Origin: A07HB70 sp964512675
GTDB taxonomy: Archaea; Halobacteriota; Halobacteria; Halobacteriales; Haloferacaceae
Direction: 5' to 3'
Assembly: GCA_964512675.1 (NCBI GenBank)
Contig: CAZEJR010000013.1
Location: forward strand, 1 to 62,330
DNA: 62,330 nucleotides
Made by a program: the position numbers and the translations under genes. Shown one piece after another: positions 17,356 through 26,178 of this stretch. The notes under the pieces are model-generated. The model was not told the DNA's origin and did no database searches. It saw only the letters and a list, made by a program, of their open reading frames with translations. Every line of letters starts with the position of its first letter. The stretch's first letter is position 1.

Positions 17356-17802
17356 ATGGAACATGAAGCCGAGGTGGTGGGGCTCGGCGTCGGCGTCGGC
17401 GACGACGGCTCGAACGTCCCCGCGGTGGTCTTGGGCGCGCGCGACGAGTACCTGCCAATCGTCATCACGACGGACCAGGCGCGGGCGATACAGCTCGCGC
17501 TCTCGGGCGAGCCGTTCGAGCGCCCGCTCACCCACGACCTGCTGGTAGAGATGCTGACGGAGTTCGGCGGCGCAGTCGACGGCGTCCGCATCGACGACCT
17601 CGCGGACGGCACGTTCTACGCAAAGGTCGACGCCGAGCGGTACGACAACGGCCACCCCGAGCGGTTCGTCTTCGACGCACGGCCGAGTGACGCCGTCGCC
17701 CTCGCCGTCCGGGTGGACTGTCCGATCGTCGTCGGCGACGACGTCCTCAACGCCGCCGGACAGGACGCCGAGGACGTCGAACTCGACGGGCTCGAGGACT
17801 AG
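17356..17802 (+). CDS. DUF151 bifunctional-nuclease family protein
   Basis: 148 residues matching the DUF151 family throughout. The core is VVLGARDEYLPIVITTDQARAIQLAL, then RPLTHDLLVEMLTEFGGAVDGVRI and FDARPSDAVALAVRVDCPI. Some plant and bacterial relatives have DNase/RNase activity; the role in archaea is unknown. A CCTTACC box about 28 nt before the ATG is a possible promoter. It is the last intact gene before the transposon scar. Confidence 0.85.
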   Translation: MEHEAEVVGLGVGVGDDGSNVPAVVLGARDEYLPIVITTDQARAIQLALSGEPFERPLTHDLLVEMLTEFGGAVDGVRIDDLADGTFYAKVDAERYDNGHPERFVFDARPSDAVALAVRVDCPIVVGDDVLNAAGQDAEDVELDGLED

Positions 17803-18040
17803 CACTCGCCGCCGCGGCGTGGCCCCACAGGTGCCCGGCGACCGTCCCCGGGTCGACGGCGTTCGCCGCCGCGCTCTCGGCGACGTCCTCGAGCGCCTCG
17901 CTGCGTCTCCCGTGGTCGGTGATCACGACAGATTGTGCCGACCCGTGCGTCTGTGGCCCGTGCCGCGGGCGACAGGCAAGAGGCCAGCCGGACTACCCAC
18001 CGGTGTGACAGCCGACACGACGGAGCGACACACGCCGAGG

Positions 18041-19280
18041 TCACCTTCTGCGAAGGGGCGGAGCTTGTCGGTGGACTCCCACTCTGGCCGACTCCACGGT
18101 GGCAGGCGAGCAGCCGCCGTTCATCTTCGGCGTCCCCGACCTCGGGGCGAGGTGACGTGTCGCCTCTCCGTGCGGAGACTTTTGACCCGCACGGAGTAGC
18201 CGAAATCCGACGTTCTTCGCCGCGTTGTAGTCTGGATTACGTTCGTACCCGCTCTGGCAATAGAACTTCGCTTGAGACGGGCGATTCTCGTCCAGCGTCG
18301 TCCCGCACTTCGAGCAACGCGTGGACGTGTACGCCGGGTCTACGTGCGTGGCGTCGATACCCTCCGCTTCGGCCTCGTACGCCGTGTAGTCGTACAGGCG
18401 TCGGAACGCCCACGCATGAGACGCCTTCGCGCCCGGCATCCGGTCGCGGGTGCTGGTCAACTCCTTGAAGGCTATCCGGTCGCACCCGTGTGCGACGGCT
18501 TCTCGAACGAGTGCTCTCGAGGTACGGTGTAGGTAGTCCTCTACCCACCGTGTCTCTCGGTCGCCTATCTGTTCGGCTGTACGATGGCCCGATCCCGTAC
18601 CGGTCCGTCGTAGGTCGCCACGCACCCGCCCGTACTCCCGACGACGGTGGTCGAGGTAGTCGCCGCTCCAGAACGTCCCGGTCGAGGTGACGGCTATCTG
18701 TCCGATACCGAGGACTGTGCTGTGCTCGGCGTCGCCTTCGTCCAGTATCTCGGACTCTACGTCGGTCTTCGGTCCGGTGTACACAGACGAGGTGTCCGTC
18801 TCGTCGCGATACTGAAGCGTCGCACCCGTGACCTCGTACTCGTCGTCACGGAGGCAGTTCGTGTGCGGGTTGTCTCCCTCCGGTGGCAGGACGTATCCGG
18901 CTTCGATACGCCCGTTCACCGTCGAGAGGGATCGCGGTCGTCGTGAAACGTCGCACTCCGTCTGTCGTACCGGACGGACGGCGTCGTGAAGTGTGGTCGT
19001 GACGCCCTCTTGTCGTTCTTCCAGCGGGCGACGACGCTCTCGATGGCTCTGGCGGCCCGGTTGCGTGCGGATCGAACGAGGTTGGCTCGGACCCGTGTCT
19101 GTTCTCGCACGTCGGAGTAGTCCGGTCGTGGAGTTTCGTCTCCGAGGTGGGCTCGTAGTCGTCCTTCCACGCGTCTCGGGCGACGTAGTTACACGGCCAC
19201 AGGCACCCCTCGACGGGTTCGTGGAGGAGAGTCGCGTCGCTGTCGTCCGTATCGAGTTCGACGACGGCCGTGCGACGCAC
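18041..19280 (-). pseudogene. tnpB: Decayed TnpB (IS200/IS605 superfamily, IS1341-type)
   Basis: TnpB similarity is spread over three minus-strand frames. The N-terminus (VELDTDDSDATLLHEPVEG) runs from 19280. A shift near 19125 leads to DVREQTRVRANLVRSARNRA, and another near 18940 leads to NGRIEAGYVLPPEGDNPHT and on to the C-terminus. RuvC-like catalytic motifs are damaged. The first, normally VLGxDLG.., reads VLGIGQIAVTSTG and lacks the Asp. The second, normally IAFEEL, reads IAFKELTS. Only the last (NPDYNAAKN) keeps its Asp. The zinc finger retains CSKCG, but its second half reads FYCQSGYE and has lost a Cys. The gene cannot make an active RNA-guided nuclease. Confidence 0.85.
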
Positions 19281-19394
19281 CTCCGTCGTAGTTCACACGA
19301 GCCGTGTTTGGTGTGGGCGAGTCGGTCGGCCACCGAACGACGGCCGTCGCCGTGTCGCGTTCGTCCCCGTCGTAGACGGCGGGGTTTGCCGCTT
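18041..19394 (-). mobile_element. Remnant IS1341-type insertion, ends approximate
   Basis: The element is defined by the tnpB relic plus about 110 nt on its 5' side. No tnpA (Y1 transposase) is present, as usual for IS1341-type elements. The segment just inside the tnpB stop (about 18050-18200) is where the guide RNA (omegaRNA/reRNA) and right end would normally lie, and it contains short inverted repeats. I cannot fix exact ends. The right-hand flank is the interior of a thioesterase gene, which implies insertion into that gene or a deletion alongside it. Confidence 0.55.
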
Positions 19395-19827
19395 GTATCT
19401 CGGACCAACACCCACGGGCGGGCGCTCGGCGGGCGCGTCCTGCACTGGACGGACGTCTGCGGCGCCGGCGCGGCGATGCGGTTCGCGCGCGAGCGGGTCG
19501 TCACCGCCGCTGTCGACCACGTCGACTTCGTCGCGCCGGTCGGCCTCGGCGAGGTGGCGACCGTCGCGACGCGCGTCTCCGACGCCGGGCGGACCAGCGT
19601 CGACGTGCGGGTGGAGGTCGGGGCCGAGAACCCGCGCACGGGCGAGCGGCGCGAGACGACGAGTTCGTTCCTGACGTTCGTCGCCATCGACGACGACTGC
19701 GCGCCGGCACCGGTGCCGACCCTCGTCTGCCCAACCGACGCCGAGGAGCACGCGCGACGCGGCGTGGGCGGAGCGGACGGCACGGGCCGAGACGGCGCTG
19801 ACGCGGACGCGGGACGGAGACGAGTGA
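19395..19827 (+). pseudogene. Acyl-CoA thioesterase (hotdog fold), disrupted
   Basis: From RTNTHGRALGGRVLHWTDV onward the frame is a typical acyl-CoA hydrolase: ARERVVTAAVDHVDFVAPVGLGEV, RTSVDVRVEV, then RETTSSFLTFVAIDD. The first 20 or so residues are missing at the transposon boundary; a possible start (GTG at 18005, VTADTTE..) lies on the far side of the element. Near 19750 the frame shifts. Reading one frame over gives a natural ending AAWAERTARAETALTRTRDG and a stop at 19827. It is therefore broken twice. Confidence 0.75.
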
Positions 19828-19829
19828 CC

Positions 19830-20090
19830 GGCGACATCGTGTGTTTCGGACCCGCCGCTCACCGGTATCGGGTCGAAGTCGTCGAACGCCCCGTCGCGCT
19901 GTCGAACGACCTCGGCGGAGAGCCCGCCCGCCGCGTCGACCGTCCAGCGCGGCTCGTCGCCGGCCTCGATGTCGAGCCGCCGGCGGAGCGACGCCGGGAT
20001 CGTGACCGTCCCCCGGGCTGACCGTCGTCTCCTCGGGTGCGTCGCCGGTCGACGTACCCGGGTCTGGGGTCGCCGGCGGGATACGTGTCG
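19830..20090 (-). pseudogene. AbrB/SpoVT-type DNA-binding protein, degenerate
   Basis: A minus-strand frame encodes RGTVTIPASLRRRLDIEAGD followed by WTVDAAGGLSAEVVRQRDGAFDDFDP, the swapped-hairpin AbrB domain seen in haloarchaeal antitoxin-like regulators. The natural N-terminal tail (PDPGTSTGDAPEETTVSP) is in a different frame, joined by a shift in the G-run near 20016. I find no good start codon and no clean stop, since the frame runs into the thioesterase antisense. It was probably a VapB-like or autonomous regulator damaged together with its neighbour. Confidence 0.6.
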
Positions 20091-20185
20091 CTCTACGTGT
20101 GCGCGACGCGCCACCCTGGCGGTCAGTGTCGCCCCCCTGCCGACCCGACCGCCGCGCTCATTACCGCGGCGCGCCCACGTGAGGT

Positions 20186-20647
20186 GTGAGCCTTGACGTC
20201 GACACCCCCGACCCGCCCGCGCTCTCGACGAGCGTCGACCCCGACGACTACGAGGACGCCGAGATAGCGGGCGACGTCGACGACTACCGGCGCGGCGAGA
20301 TAGAGGACGCCCTCCGTGCCGGCGCGTGGAACGAGGCGTTCGGGCGGTGGGCCGCGACCGCGTCCGTCGACGAGGGGGCCTGGAGCGTGGTGGAGGATCT
20401 CGAGTTGATCGGCGAGTTCGACTTCTTCTGGGACGGCTTCGCGGGGCGTATCGGCTACCACGCCCCGGGTATCCCGGAGGACTGGCAGGAGCGGGCGTAC
20501 CACCCGGCGCTCGACTCGTGGGCACGCGTCTCCGCGATCAACGCCGGCCTGACCGAACTCGGTCAGACCGTCTGTGACGTCGTGGAGGACGAGTACGTCG
20601 ACTGGGAACAGGACTACGAGCCGCCCGAAGACCTGCCGGAGTTTTAG
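20186..20647 (+). CDS. Conserved-looking haloarchaeal hypothetical protein
   Basis: 153 residues, acidic and tryptophan-rich, no transmembrane segment and no motif I recognise. The composition (frequent Asp/Glu and few Lys) and the regular coding pattern argue that it is a real gene. The start is GTG at 20186; another GTG overlaps it at 20184. It precedes ileS by 44 nt on the same strand, but ileS has its own TATA-like box, so they may be separate units. Confidence 0.6.
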   Translation: MSLDVDTPDPPALSTSVDPDDYEDAEIAGDVDDYRRGEIEDALRAGAWNEAFGRWAATASVDEGAWSVVEDLELIGEFDFFWDGFAGRIGYHAPGIPEDWQERAYHPALDSWARVSAINAGLTELGQTVCDVVEDEYVDWEQDYEPPEDLPEF

Positions 20648-20660
20648 TACGGGTCCGTCG

Positions 20661-20667
20661 GCTTCTT
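20661..20667 (+). promoter_or_regulatory. TATA-like box of ileS
   Basis: TTCTTTAG about 28 nt before the ileS ATG (20692). It lies just after the stop of the hypothetical gene, so ileS can be transcribed separately. The leader is too short to hold a T-box-like structure. Confidence 0.45.
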
Positions 20668-20691
20668 TAGCGCCGACCCAGACCAATTGGT

Positions 20692-23600
20692 ATGAGCGTG
20701 GACGCCGACCGCGACGGGCCGGAGGACGGGACCTCGGACGAGGTTCCGACGCAGTACGACCCGCTCGCGGTCGAGGAGCGGGTGTCGTCGTACTGGGACG
20801 ACCACGACGCCTACGAGGCGGCGCGGGCGGCCCACGAGGACGACCCGGACTTTTTCTTCGTCGACGGGCCGCCGTACACCTCCGGACAGATGCACCTCGG
20901 GACGGCGTGGAACAAGACGCTGAAAGACGCGATCCTGCGGCACAGGCGGATGACAGGCCACGACGTCTACGACCGGCCGGGCTACGACATGCACGGGCTC
21001 CCGATCGAGGTGAAAGTCGAGGAGCAACTCGGCTTCGACTCGAAGAAGGAGATAGAGGCGTACGGCGTCGAGGCGTTCATCGACGAGTGCAAGCAGTTCG
21101 CGCTGGAGAACCGCCGGGCGATGGACGAGGACTTCCAGTCCATCGGCGTGTGGATGGACTGGGACGACCCGTACCAGACGATCACGCCCGAGTACATGGA
21201 GGCGGCGTGGTGGGCGTTCGAGAAGGTCCACGAGCGCGGCCTCGTCGAGCGCGGCGGGCGTGCGGTCAACCAGTGCCCGCGCTGTGAGACGGCGATCGCG
21301 AACAACGAAGTCGAGCGCCACGACGTCCACAAGCCGGCGATCCACGTCCAGTTCCAACTGACCGACCGCGAGGGGGCGCTCGTGATCTGGACGACGACAC
21401 CGTGGACGATTCCGGCGAACGCCTTCGTCGCCGTCGACGGCGGCGCGGAGTACGTCGGTGTCGACGCCGAGCGCGACGGGACGACCGACCGGCTCTACGT
21501 CTCGCGGGCGGGACTCGAGGAGACGCTCCGCGCGGGCCGGTACGACGACTACGAGGTGGTCGAGACGCTCGACGGCGCCGACCTGGTCGGCTGGGCGTAC
21601 GACCACCCGCTCGCCGGACGAGTGCCGGGTCGGGCGGCGGGCGAGGGTGTACGCGAGGTGTACGAGGCCGACTACGCAGACGCGACGGACAAGACCGGAC
21701 TCGTCCACTCCGCGCCCGGTCACGGCGAGGAGGACTTCGAGCGCGGTCAGGAGCTCGGCCTGCCGACGTTCTCGCCGGTCGGCCCGGACGGCCGGTTCAC
21801 CGACGCCGGCGGCGCGTACGCCGGTCAGTTCGTCCGCGACGCGAACGAAGACGTGATCGCCGACCTCGACGAGGCCGGCCTGCTCCTCGCGCACGACCCG
21901 AACTACCTCGTCGAGGGCGAAGGGCAGTGCTGGCGGTGTGACACCGACATCGTCCGGATCGTCACGGACCAGTGGTTCATCACCGTGACCGAGGTAAAGG
22001 AGGACCTGCTGGACAACATCGGGGACAGCGAGTGGCACCCCGAGTGGGCGCGAGAGAACCGGTTCCGGAACTTCGTCGCGGACGCGCCGGACTGGAACGT
22101 CTCGCGCCAGCGCTACTGGGGGGTTCCGCTGCCGGTCTGGAAGCCGCGGGACGCCGAGTCGTACAGCGCCGAGGACTGTCTCGTGGTCGGGACGCGCAAA
22201 GAGCTGGCCGACCGCGCCGACCAGGGCGTCGACCCCGCCGAGATAGACCTCCACCGGCCCGGCGTCGACCCGCTGACGATCACCGAGGACGGGACGACCT
22301 ACGAGCGCGTGCCGGACGTGTTCGACGTCTGGATCGACTCGTCGGTCGCGACGTGGGCGACCCTCGACTACCCCGGCGCCGCCGAGCCGGGGACCGACGA
22401 GGGCGCGACGCCGAAGGGCGCCGAGGCGTTCGAGGAGCTGTGGCCCGCGGACCTCGTCGTCGAGGCCCACGACCAGACCCGCGGGTGGTTCTGGTCACAG
22501 CTCGGGATGGGGACGGCGGCGCTCGACCGCGTGCCCTACGACGAGGTGGTGATGCACGGGTTTGCGAACGACAGCGACGGCCGGAAGATGTCGAAGTCGC
22601 TCGGCAACATCGTCACGCCACAGGAGGCGATCGAAGAGTACGGGCGCGACCCGCTCCGGACCTACCTGCTCCGCCACGACCAGCACGGAGCCGACCTCGC
22701 GTTCGACCGGGACGGGCTCGAGGAGACACAGTCGGATCTCAACGTGCTCTGGAACGTCTTTCGGTTCCCGCTGTCGTACATGGAGTTAGACGGCTACGAC
22801 CCCGCGACGGCGGACCTCTCGGACGGCGACCTGACCGTCGTCGACGAGTGGGTGCTGTCGCGCCTCCAGACCGTCGAGCGCGAGGCCGCCGACGCGTGGG
22901 ACGACTACGCGCCCCACGACGCGCTCTCTGCCGTCCTCGAGTTCGTCGTCGAGGACGTCTCGCGGTTCTACGTCAAGGCCACCCGCGAGCGGATGTGGGC
23001 CGAGTCCGACAGCCCGGAGAAGCGCGGCGCGTACGCCACGCTCGCGACCGTTCTCGACGAGGTGACCCGGCTCCTCGCCCCGTTCGCCCCCTACCTCGCC
23101 GAGCGGATGTACCGTCGGCTCGACGGCGCGGCGACGACGGTCCACGCGCTCTCGTACCCCGACCCGGACGAGACGCTACGCGACGAGGCGCTCGAACGGC
23201 AGATGACGACGCTCCGCCGCGTCGAGGAGGCCGCCGCGACGGCGCGTCAGCAGGCCGGTCGGAAGCTCCGGTGGCCCGTCTCCCGCGTCGTCGTCGAGAG
23301 CGCCGACGACGAGACGCGGGCGGCGGTCGAGGCGCTCTCGGGGCTGCTGGCCGACCGGACGAACGCACGGTCGGTCGAGACGGTCGGGTCGTTCGACGGA
23401 CTCGTCGCCTACGCCGACCCGGAGATGAGCGAGATCGGTCCGGCGTTCGGCGTCGACGCACAGGACGTGATGACCGCCGTCGAGGGAAGCCGGCTCGCGG
23501 ACCTCCGGGACGACGACGGTCTCGCCGTCGACGTCGGCGGCGAGCGGTACGCCCTCGACGACGCGATGGTGTCGGTCCGGACCGAGCCGCCGGAGGGTGT

Positions 23601-23961
23601 GACCGCCGCGGAGTTCGACGGCGGGACCGTCTACGTCGACGCGACGCTGACCGAGGGGCTGGAGAGCGAGGGGTACGCCCGCGACGTGGTGCGACGGATT
23701 CAGGAGATGCGCAAGCGGCTGGATCTCGACGTCGAGGAGCGCATCACCGTGGCCGTCGACGTCGACGACGACCGTGTCGCCCGGTTCGTCGACGACCACC
23801 GCGACCACATCGCGTCGGAGACGCGGGCCGCGGCGTGGGTCGACCGCGACGACCGTGACCCCGAGTTCGACCTCGTCGAGGACTGGACCGTCGAGGGCGT
23901 CGACGTCACAATCGCGGTGGCGCGGGCCGAGGGCGTCGCGTCGGACGACCTCGTGCAGTAG
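20692..23961 (+). CDS. ileS: Isoleucyl-tRNA synthetase
   Basis: 1089 residues, full length. It charges tRNA-Ile and edits misactivated valine. Class I signatures are present: the HIGH motif as HLGT in PPYTSGQMHLGTAWNKT (about 60-75), the KMSKS loop at about 632-636 (GRKMSKSLGN), and the CP1 editing domain with TTTPWTIPANAFVAV. The C-terminal anticodon-binding and extension domains are intact, with FVVEDVSRFYVKATRERMW. The very acidic composition is typical of halophilic synthetases. It is convergent with the broken cutA gene. Confidence 0.97.
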   Translation: MSVDADRDGPEDGTSDEVPTQYDPLAVEERVSSYWDDHDAYEAARAAHEDDPDFFFVDGPPYTSGQMHLGTAWNKTLKDAILRHRRMTGHDVYDRPGYDMHGLPIEVKVEEQLGFDSKKEIEAYGVEAFIDECKQFALENRRAMDEDFQSIGVWMDWDDPYQTITPEYMEAAWWAFEKVHERGLVERGGRAVNQCPRCETAIANNEVERHDVHKPAIHVQFQLTDREGALVIWTTTPWTIPANAFVAVDGGAEYVGVDAERDGTTDRLYVSRAGLEETLRAGRYDDYEVVETLDGADLVGWAYDHPLAGRVPGRAAGEGVREVYEADYADATDKTGLVHSAPGHGEEDFERGQELGLPTFSPVGPDGRFTDAGGAYAGQFVRDANEDVIADLDEAGLLLAHDPNYLVEGEGQCWRCDTDIVRIVTDQWFITVTEVKEDLLDNIGDSEWHPEWARENRFRNFVADAPDWNVSRQRYWGVPLPVWKPRDAESYSAEDCLVVGTRKELADRADQGVDPAEIDLHRPGVDPLTITEDGTTYERVPDVFDVWIDSSVATWATLDYPGAAEPGTDEGATPKGAEAFEELWPADLVVEAHDQTRGWFWSQLGMGTAALDRVPYDEVVMHGFANDSDGRKMSKSLGNIVTPQEAIEEYGRDPLRTYLLRHDQHGADLAFDRDGLEETQSDLNVLWNVFRFPLSYMELDGYDPATADLSDGDLTVVDEWVLSRLQTVEREAADAWDDYAPHDALSAVLEFVVEDVSRFYVKATRERMWAESDSPEKRGAYATLATVLDEVTRLLAPFAPYLAERMYRRLDGAATTVHALSYPDPDETLRDEALERQMTTLRRVEEAAATARQQAGRKLRWPVSRVVVESADDETRAAVEALSGLLADRTNARSVETVGSFDGLVAYADPEMSEIGPAFGVDAQDVMTAVEGSRLADLRDDDGLAVDVGGERYALDDAMVSVRTEPPEGVTAAEFDGGTVYVDATLTEGLESEGYARDVVRRIQEMRKRLDLDVEERITVAVDVDDDRVARFVDDHRDHIASETRAAAWVDRDDRDPEFDLVEDWTVEGVDVTIAVARAEGVASDDLVQ

Positions 23962-23985
23962 CCCGGTCGTGCGGCGCAGACGGCC

Positions 23986-24250
23986 TTACTCCGCGCCGTC
24001 GGCGCCGCGTCGACGCGCTCTATCGCCGGCAGGTCGTACGGGTGGAGCGCCGCGACGCGGTCCGGAAGGGTGTCGAACCGGTCGTCGGTGGTCTCGACCG
24101 GGAGCAGTGTCTCGTCCTCGTGGACCGTACCGTCCCACCGGTCGGTCGACCAGCAGTCGAGGCGGTCGGCACACGCCGCGGGACGCCCTGCGACGAGCGT
24201 CCGCGCGAGCGTCGCCGCCGGTCCGGCGGGGGAGCCACGGTCACGAACAC
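23986..24250 (-). pseudogene. cutA: CutA-like divalent-cation tolerance protein, frameshifted
   Basis: A GTG start at 24250 gives VFVTVAPPPD, the usual CutA first strand. After a one-base shift near 24220 the neighbouring frame continues with LARTLVAGRPAACADRLDCW, then DRWDGTVHEDETLLPVETT and HPYDLPAIERVDAA, the diagnostic CutA core. The last 15 or so residues of CutA are missing; the first stop met in a neighbouring frame is at 23986. Only 3 nt separate the start from the stop of the upstream zinc-ribbon gene, so they were once an operon. Confidence 0.75.
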
Positions 24251-24253
24251 CGC

Positions 24254-24433
24254 TCAGCCGTCGGCGGCGACCGGCGAGAACGTCCCGTTGATGTCCCACT
24301 CGTGGAGACAGAACCGGTTGCCGACGGCGGGGGTGCCGTCCTCGACGACGACGCGCCAGCCCTCGTCGCGCCAGTGCTCGCGCCGACCACACCGCTCGCA
24401 GACGCGGTCGGTCGGGCTCCGGAGACGCACCAT
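24254..24433 (-). CDS. Small HEWDINGTF-motif zinc-ribbon protein
   Basis: 59 residues. There is a CERCG zinc half-site (about Cys12, Cys15), a second Cys/His cluster CLHEWDINGTF (about 43-53) and a Trp-rich middle. Haloarchaea carry many small zinc-finger proteins of this HEWDING type; functions are largely unknown. The start at 24433 (MVRLRSPTDRVCERC) is chosen because the upstream frame reads as non-protein. It precedes the cutA relic by 3 nt. Confidence 0.7.
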   Translation of the reverse strand: MVRLRSPTDRVCERCGRREHWRDEGWRVVVEDGTPAVGNRFCLHEWDINGTFSPVAADG

Positions 24434-24512
24434 GCGTGTGTGATCGACCCACGCCGTCTTACCGTTTTCTCTTCGCCGCGCCCTCGGGCTACTTGAGCGC
24501 GGGACCCCAAGC

Positions 24513-25076
24513 GTGTGTGTGGCGAACCACACCTTCCCCGTCGACAGGGCCGACGCACTGGAGGCGCCGTCGCGCTACGAACACTGCTCGCGCGAGGAGC
24601 TGCTCGCCGCACTCGGCGCCGGGTCCGGGGCGACGGTGCTCGACCTCGGGAGCGGCACCGGCTTCTACACGGACGACGTGGCCCCCGCCGTCGGACGCGT
24701 CGTCGGCGTCGACGTCCAGCGGGCGATGCACGAGCGCTACCGGGCGAAAGGGGCGCCGGCGAACGTCGCCCTGCTCACGGGCGCGATAGACTCCCTGCCG
24801 CTCGCCGACGGGGCCGTCGACGCGGCGTTCTCGACGATGACCTACCACGAGTTCGCGACGCCCGCCGCCGCCGCAGAGCTCGGACGGGTCTGTCGCTCGG
24901 GCGCGCGGGTGGCGACCGTCGACTGGACGAGCGCGGGGACGGGCGCGTCCGGGCCGCCGACCGACGAGCGGTACGACCTGTGTCACGCCGTCGAGACGCT
25001 CGAGTCGGCGGGGTTCCGGACCGAACGGGCGAGCAGCCGCACGGAGACGTTCGTCCACGTCTGTCGGCGTGTGTAG
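24513..25076 (+). CDS. Class I SAM-dependent methyltransferase
   Basis: 187 residues with a standard Rossmann methyltransferase fold: motif I VLDLGSGTGFY (about 42-52), acidic motif II VVGVDVQ, then SLPLADGAVDAAFST and ELGRVCRSGARV. It is Methyltransf_11-like, with a small-molecule or unknown substrate. The GTG at 24513 or the GTG at 24519 could start it; both give the same domain. It is divergent from the zinc-ribbon gene with an 80-nt spacer. Confidence 0.8.
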   Translation: MCVANHTFPVDRADALEAPSRYEHCSREELLAALGAGSGATVLDLGSGTGFYTDDVAPAVGRVVGVDVQRAMHERYRAKGAPANVALLTGAIDSLPLADGAVDAAFSTMTYHEFATPAAAAELGRVCRSGARVATVDWTSAGTGASGPPTDERYDLCHAVETLESAGFRTERASSRTETFVHVCRRV

Positions 25077-25239
25077 CCGCTCGGTGCTAACGTGCGGGAC
25101 GAGGCCGACCACGCCAGCCGGTCGACTGTCGGCACGGTCGTCCGCCGGACCGCCGTCGACCGGACGAGCGCCGCGGCCGCGGGACCCGGGACCGGGTCGG
25201 CTCGCGCCGAGACGCGTGTCGGCCGCGGCGCGAGCGGGA

Positions 25240-26178
25240 TCAGGTCAGGCGGTCGAGGGCGACGACGGCGACGGCGCCGGCTAGCGCCGCCGCCCCGAAG
25301 ACGCCGACGTCGGCGCTCGACCCGTCGAGCCCGGCCCGCACCACCGGCGCGCGAAGCGCGCCGACGACGAGTCCGAGAAGCGCCGCGAGCGTCGCCGTCG
25401 GGCGGCGGTCGAGCGCCAGCCGCACGCCGTGGGCGACCGTGAACAGGCCGACGACCGCGCCCGTCACGAACAGGACGACGGTGGTGCCGGGCTCGACGGC
25501 GGGACCGAGGCCGGTCCGCGGCGCGGCGACGAGGGCGTCGACGAACCGCCGGAGCGTGTCGACCATCCGCTCGTACTGTCTGAGGACGAGAAGCAGGAGC
25601 GACCCGCTCACGCCCGGCAGGACCATCGCGCTGACGGCGACACTCCCCGCGAGCACCGTCGTCGCCGGACCGGGCGGGAGCGCCGCGCTCCCCTCGCCGG
25701 AGAGGACGAACCCGACGCCCGCGCCGGCGACACCTGCGCCGGCACGACCGGGCGTGTCGAGACTGAGGTCGTCGGCGGCGGCGAGCACGAGCGCCGACGC
25801 GCCGACGAGTCCGAAGAAGAGCCCGAACGTCGGTACCGGGCGCGAGTCGATGAGCGGTCCGAGGACACGCGTGACGACGACGACAGCGGAGAGGACACCG
25901 GCACCGAGCGTCACGAGAAACGGGCCGTCGAACCCGCGGAACGCCGCGATCGCGGCCCGACGCCGGCCCGGGAGCGGGAGGGCGAGAACGTCGCGGACGG
26001 CGCCGGGCGAGACGCTCGCGACGGCGCTCACCAGCCGCTCGTAGACGCCGACGAGGAGGGCGACCGTCCCGCCGGAGACCCCCGGCACGGCGTCGGCGGC
26101 GCCCATCGCGGCGCCCTTCAGGTAGGTGACGACCGTCCGCCGCGGTCCGAGCGGCGGTCGGTCGACACCGTTGCTCAC
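25240..26178 (-). CDS. DUF368 membrane protein (PopT-type polyprenyl-phosphate transporter)
   Basis: 312 residues with about eight to ten membrane segments and the two family repeats: KGAAMGAADAVPGVSGGTVALLVGVYERL (residues about 21-49) and VSAMVLPGVSGSLLLLVLRQYERM in the second half. DUF368 (PopT) proteins return undecaprenyl phosphate across the bacterial membrane. An archaeal version would act on dolichyl phosphate. The GTG start overlaps the aglB stop (GTGA), so it is translated from the oligosaccharyltransferase message. This supports a role in recycling the lipid carrier released by AglB, which is inference. Confidence 0.8.
   Translation of the reverse strand: MSNGVDRPPLGPRRTVVTYLKGAAMGAADAVPGVSGGTVALLVGVYERLVSAVASVSPGAVRDVLALPLPGRRRAAIAAFRGFDGPFLVTLGAGVLSAVVVVTRVLGPLIDSRPVPTFGLFFGLVGASALVLAAADDLSLDTPGRAGAGVAGAGVGFVLSGEGSAALPPGPATTVLAGSVAVSAMVLPGVSGSLLLLVLRQYERMVDTLRRFVDALVAAPRTGLGPAVEPGTTVVLFVTGAVVGLFTVAHGVRLALDRRPTATLAALLGLVVGALRAPVVRAGLDGSSADVGVFGAAALAGAVAVVALDRLT

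Noticed and set aside
21972..23858. Long Arg-rich plus-strand frame inside ileS
   Set aside because: Out-of-frame reading of ileS with no protein character.
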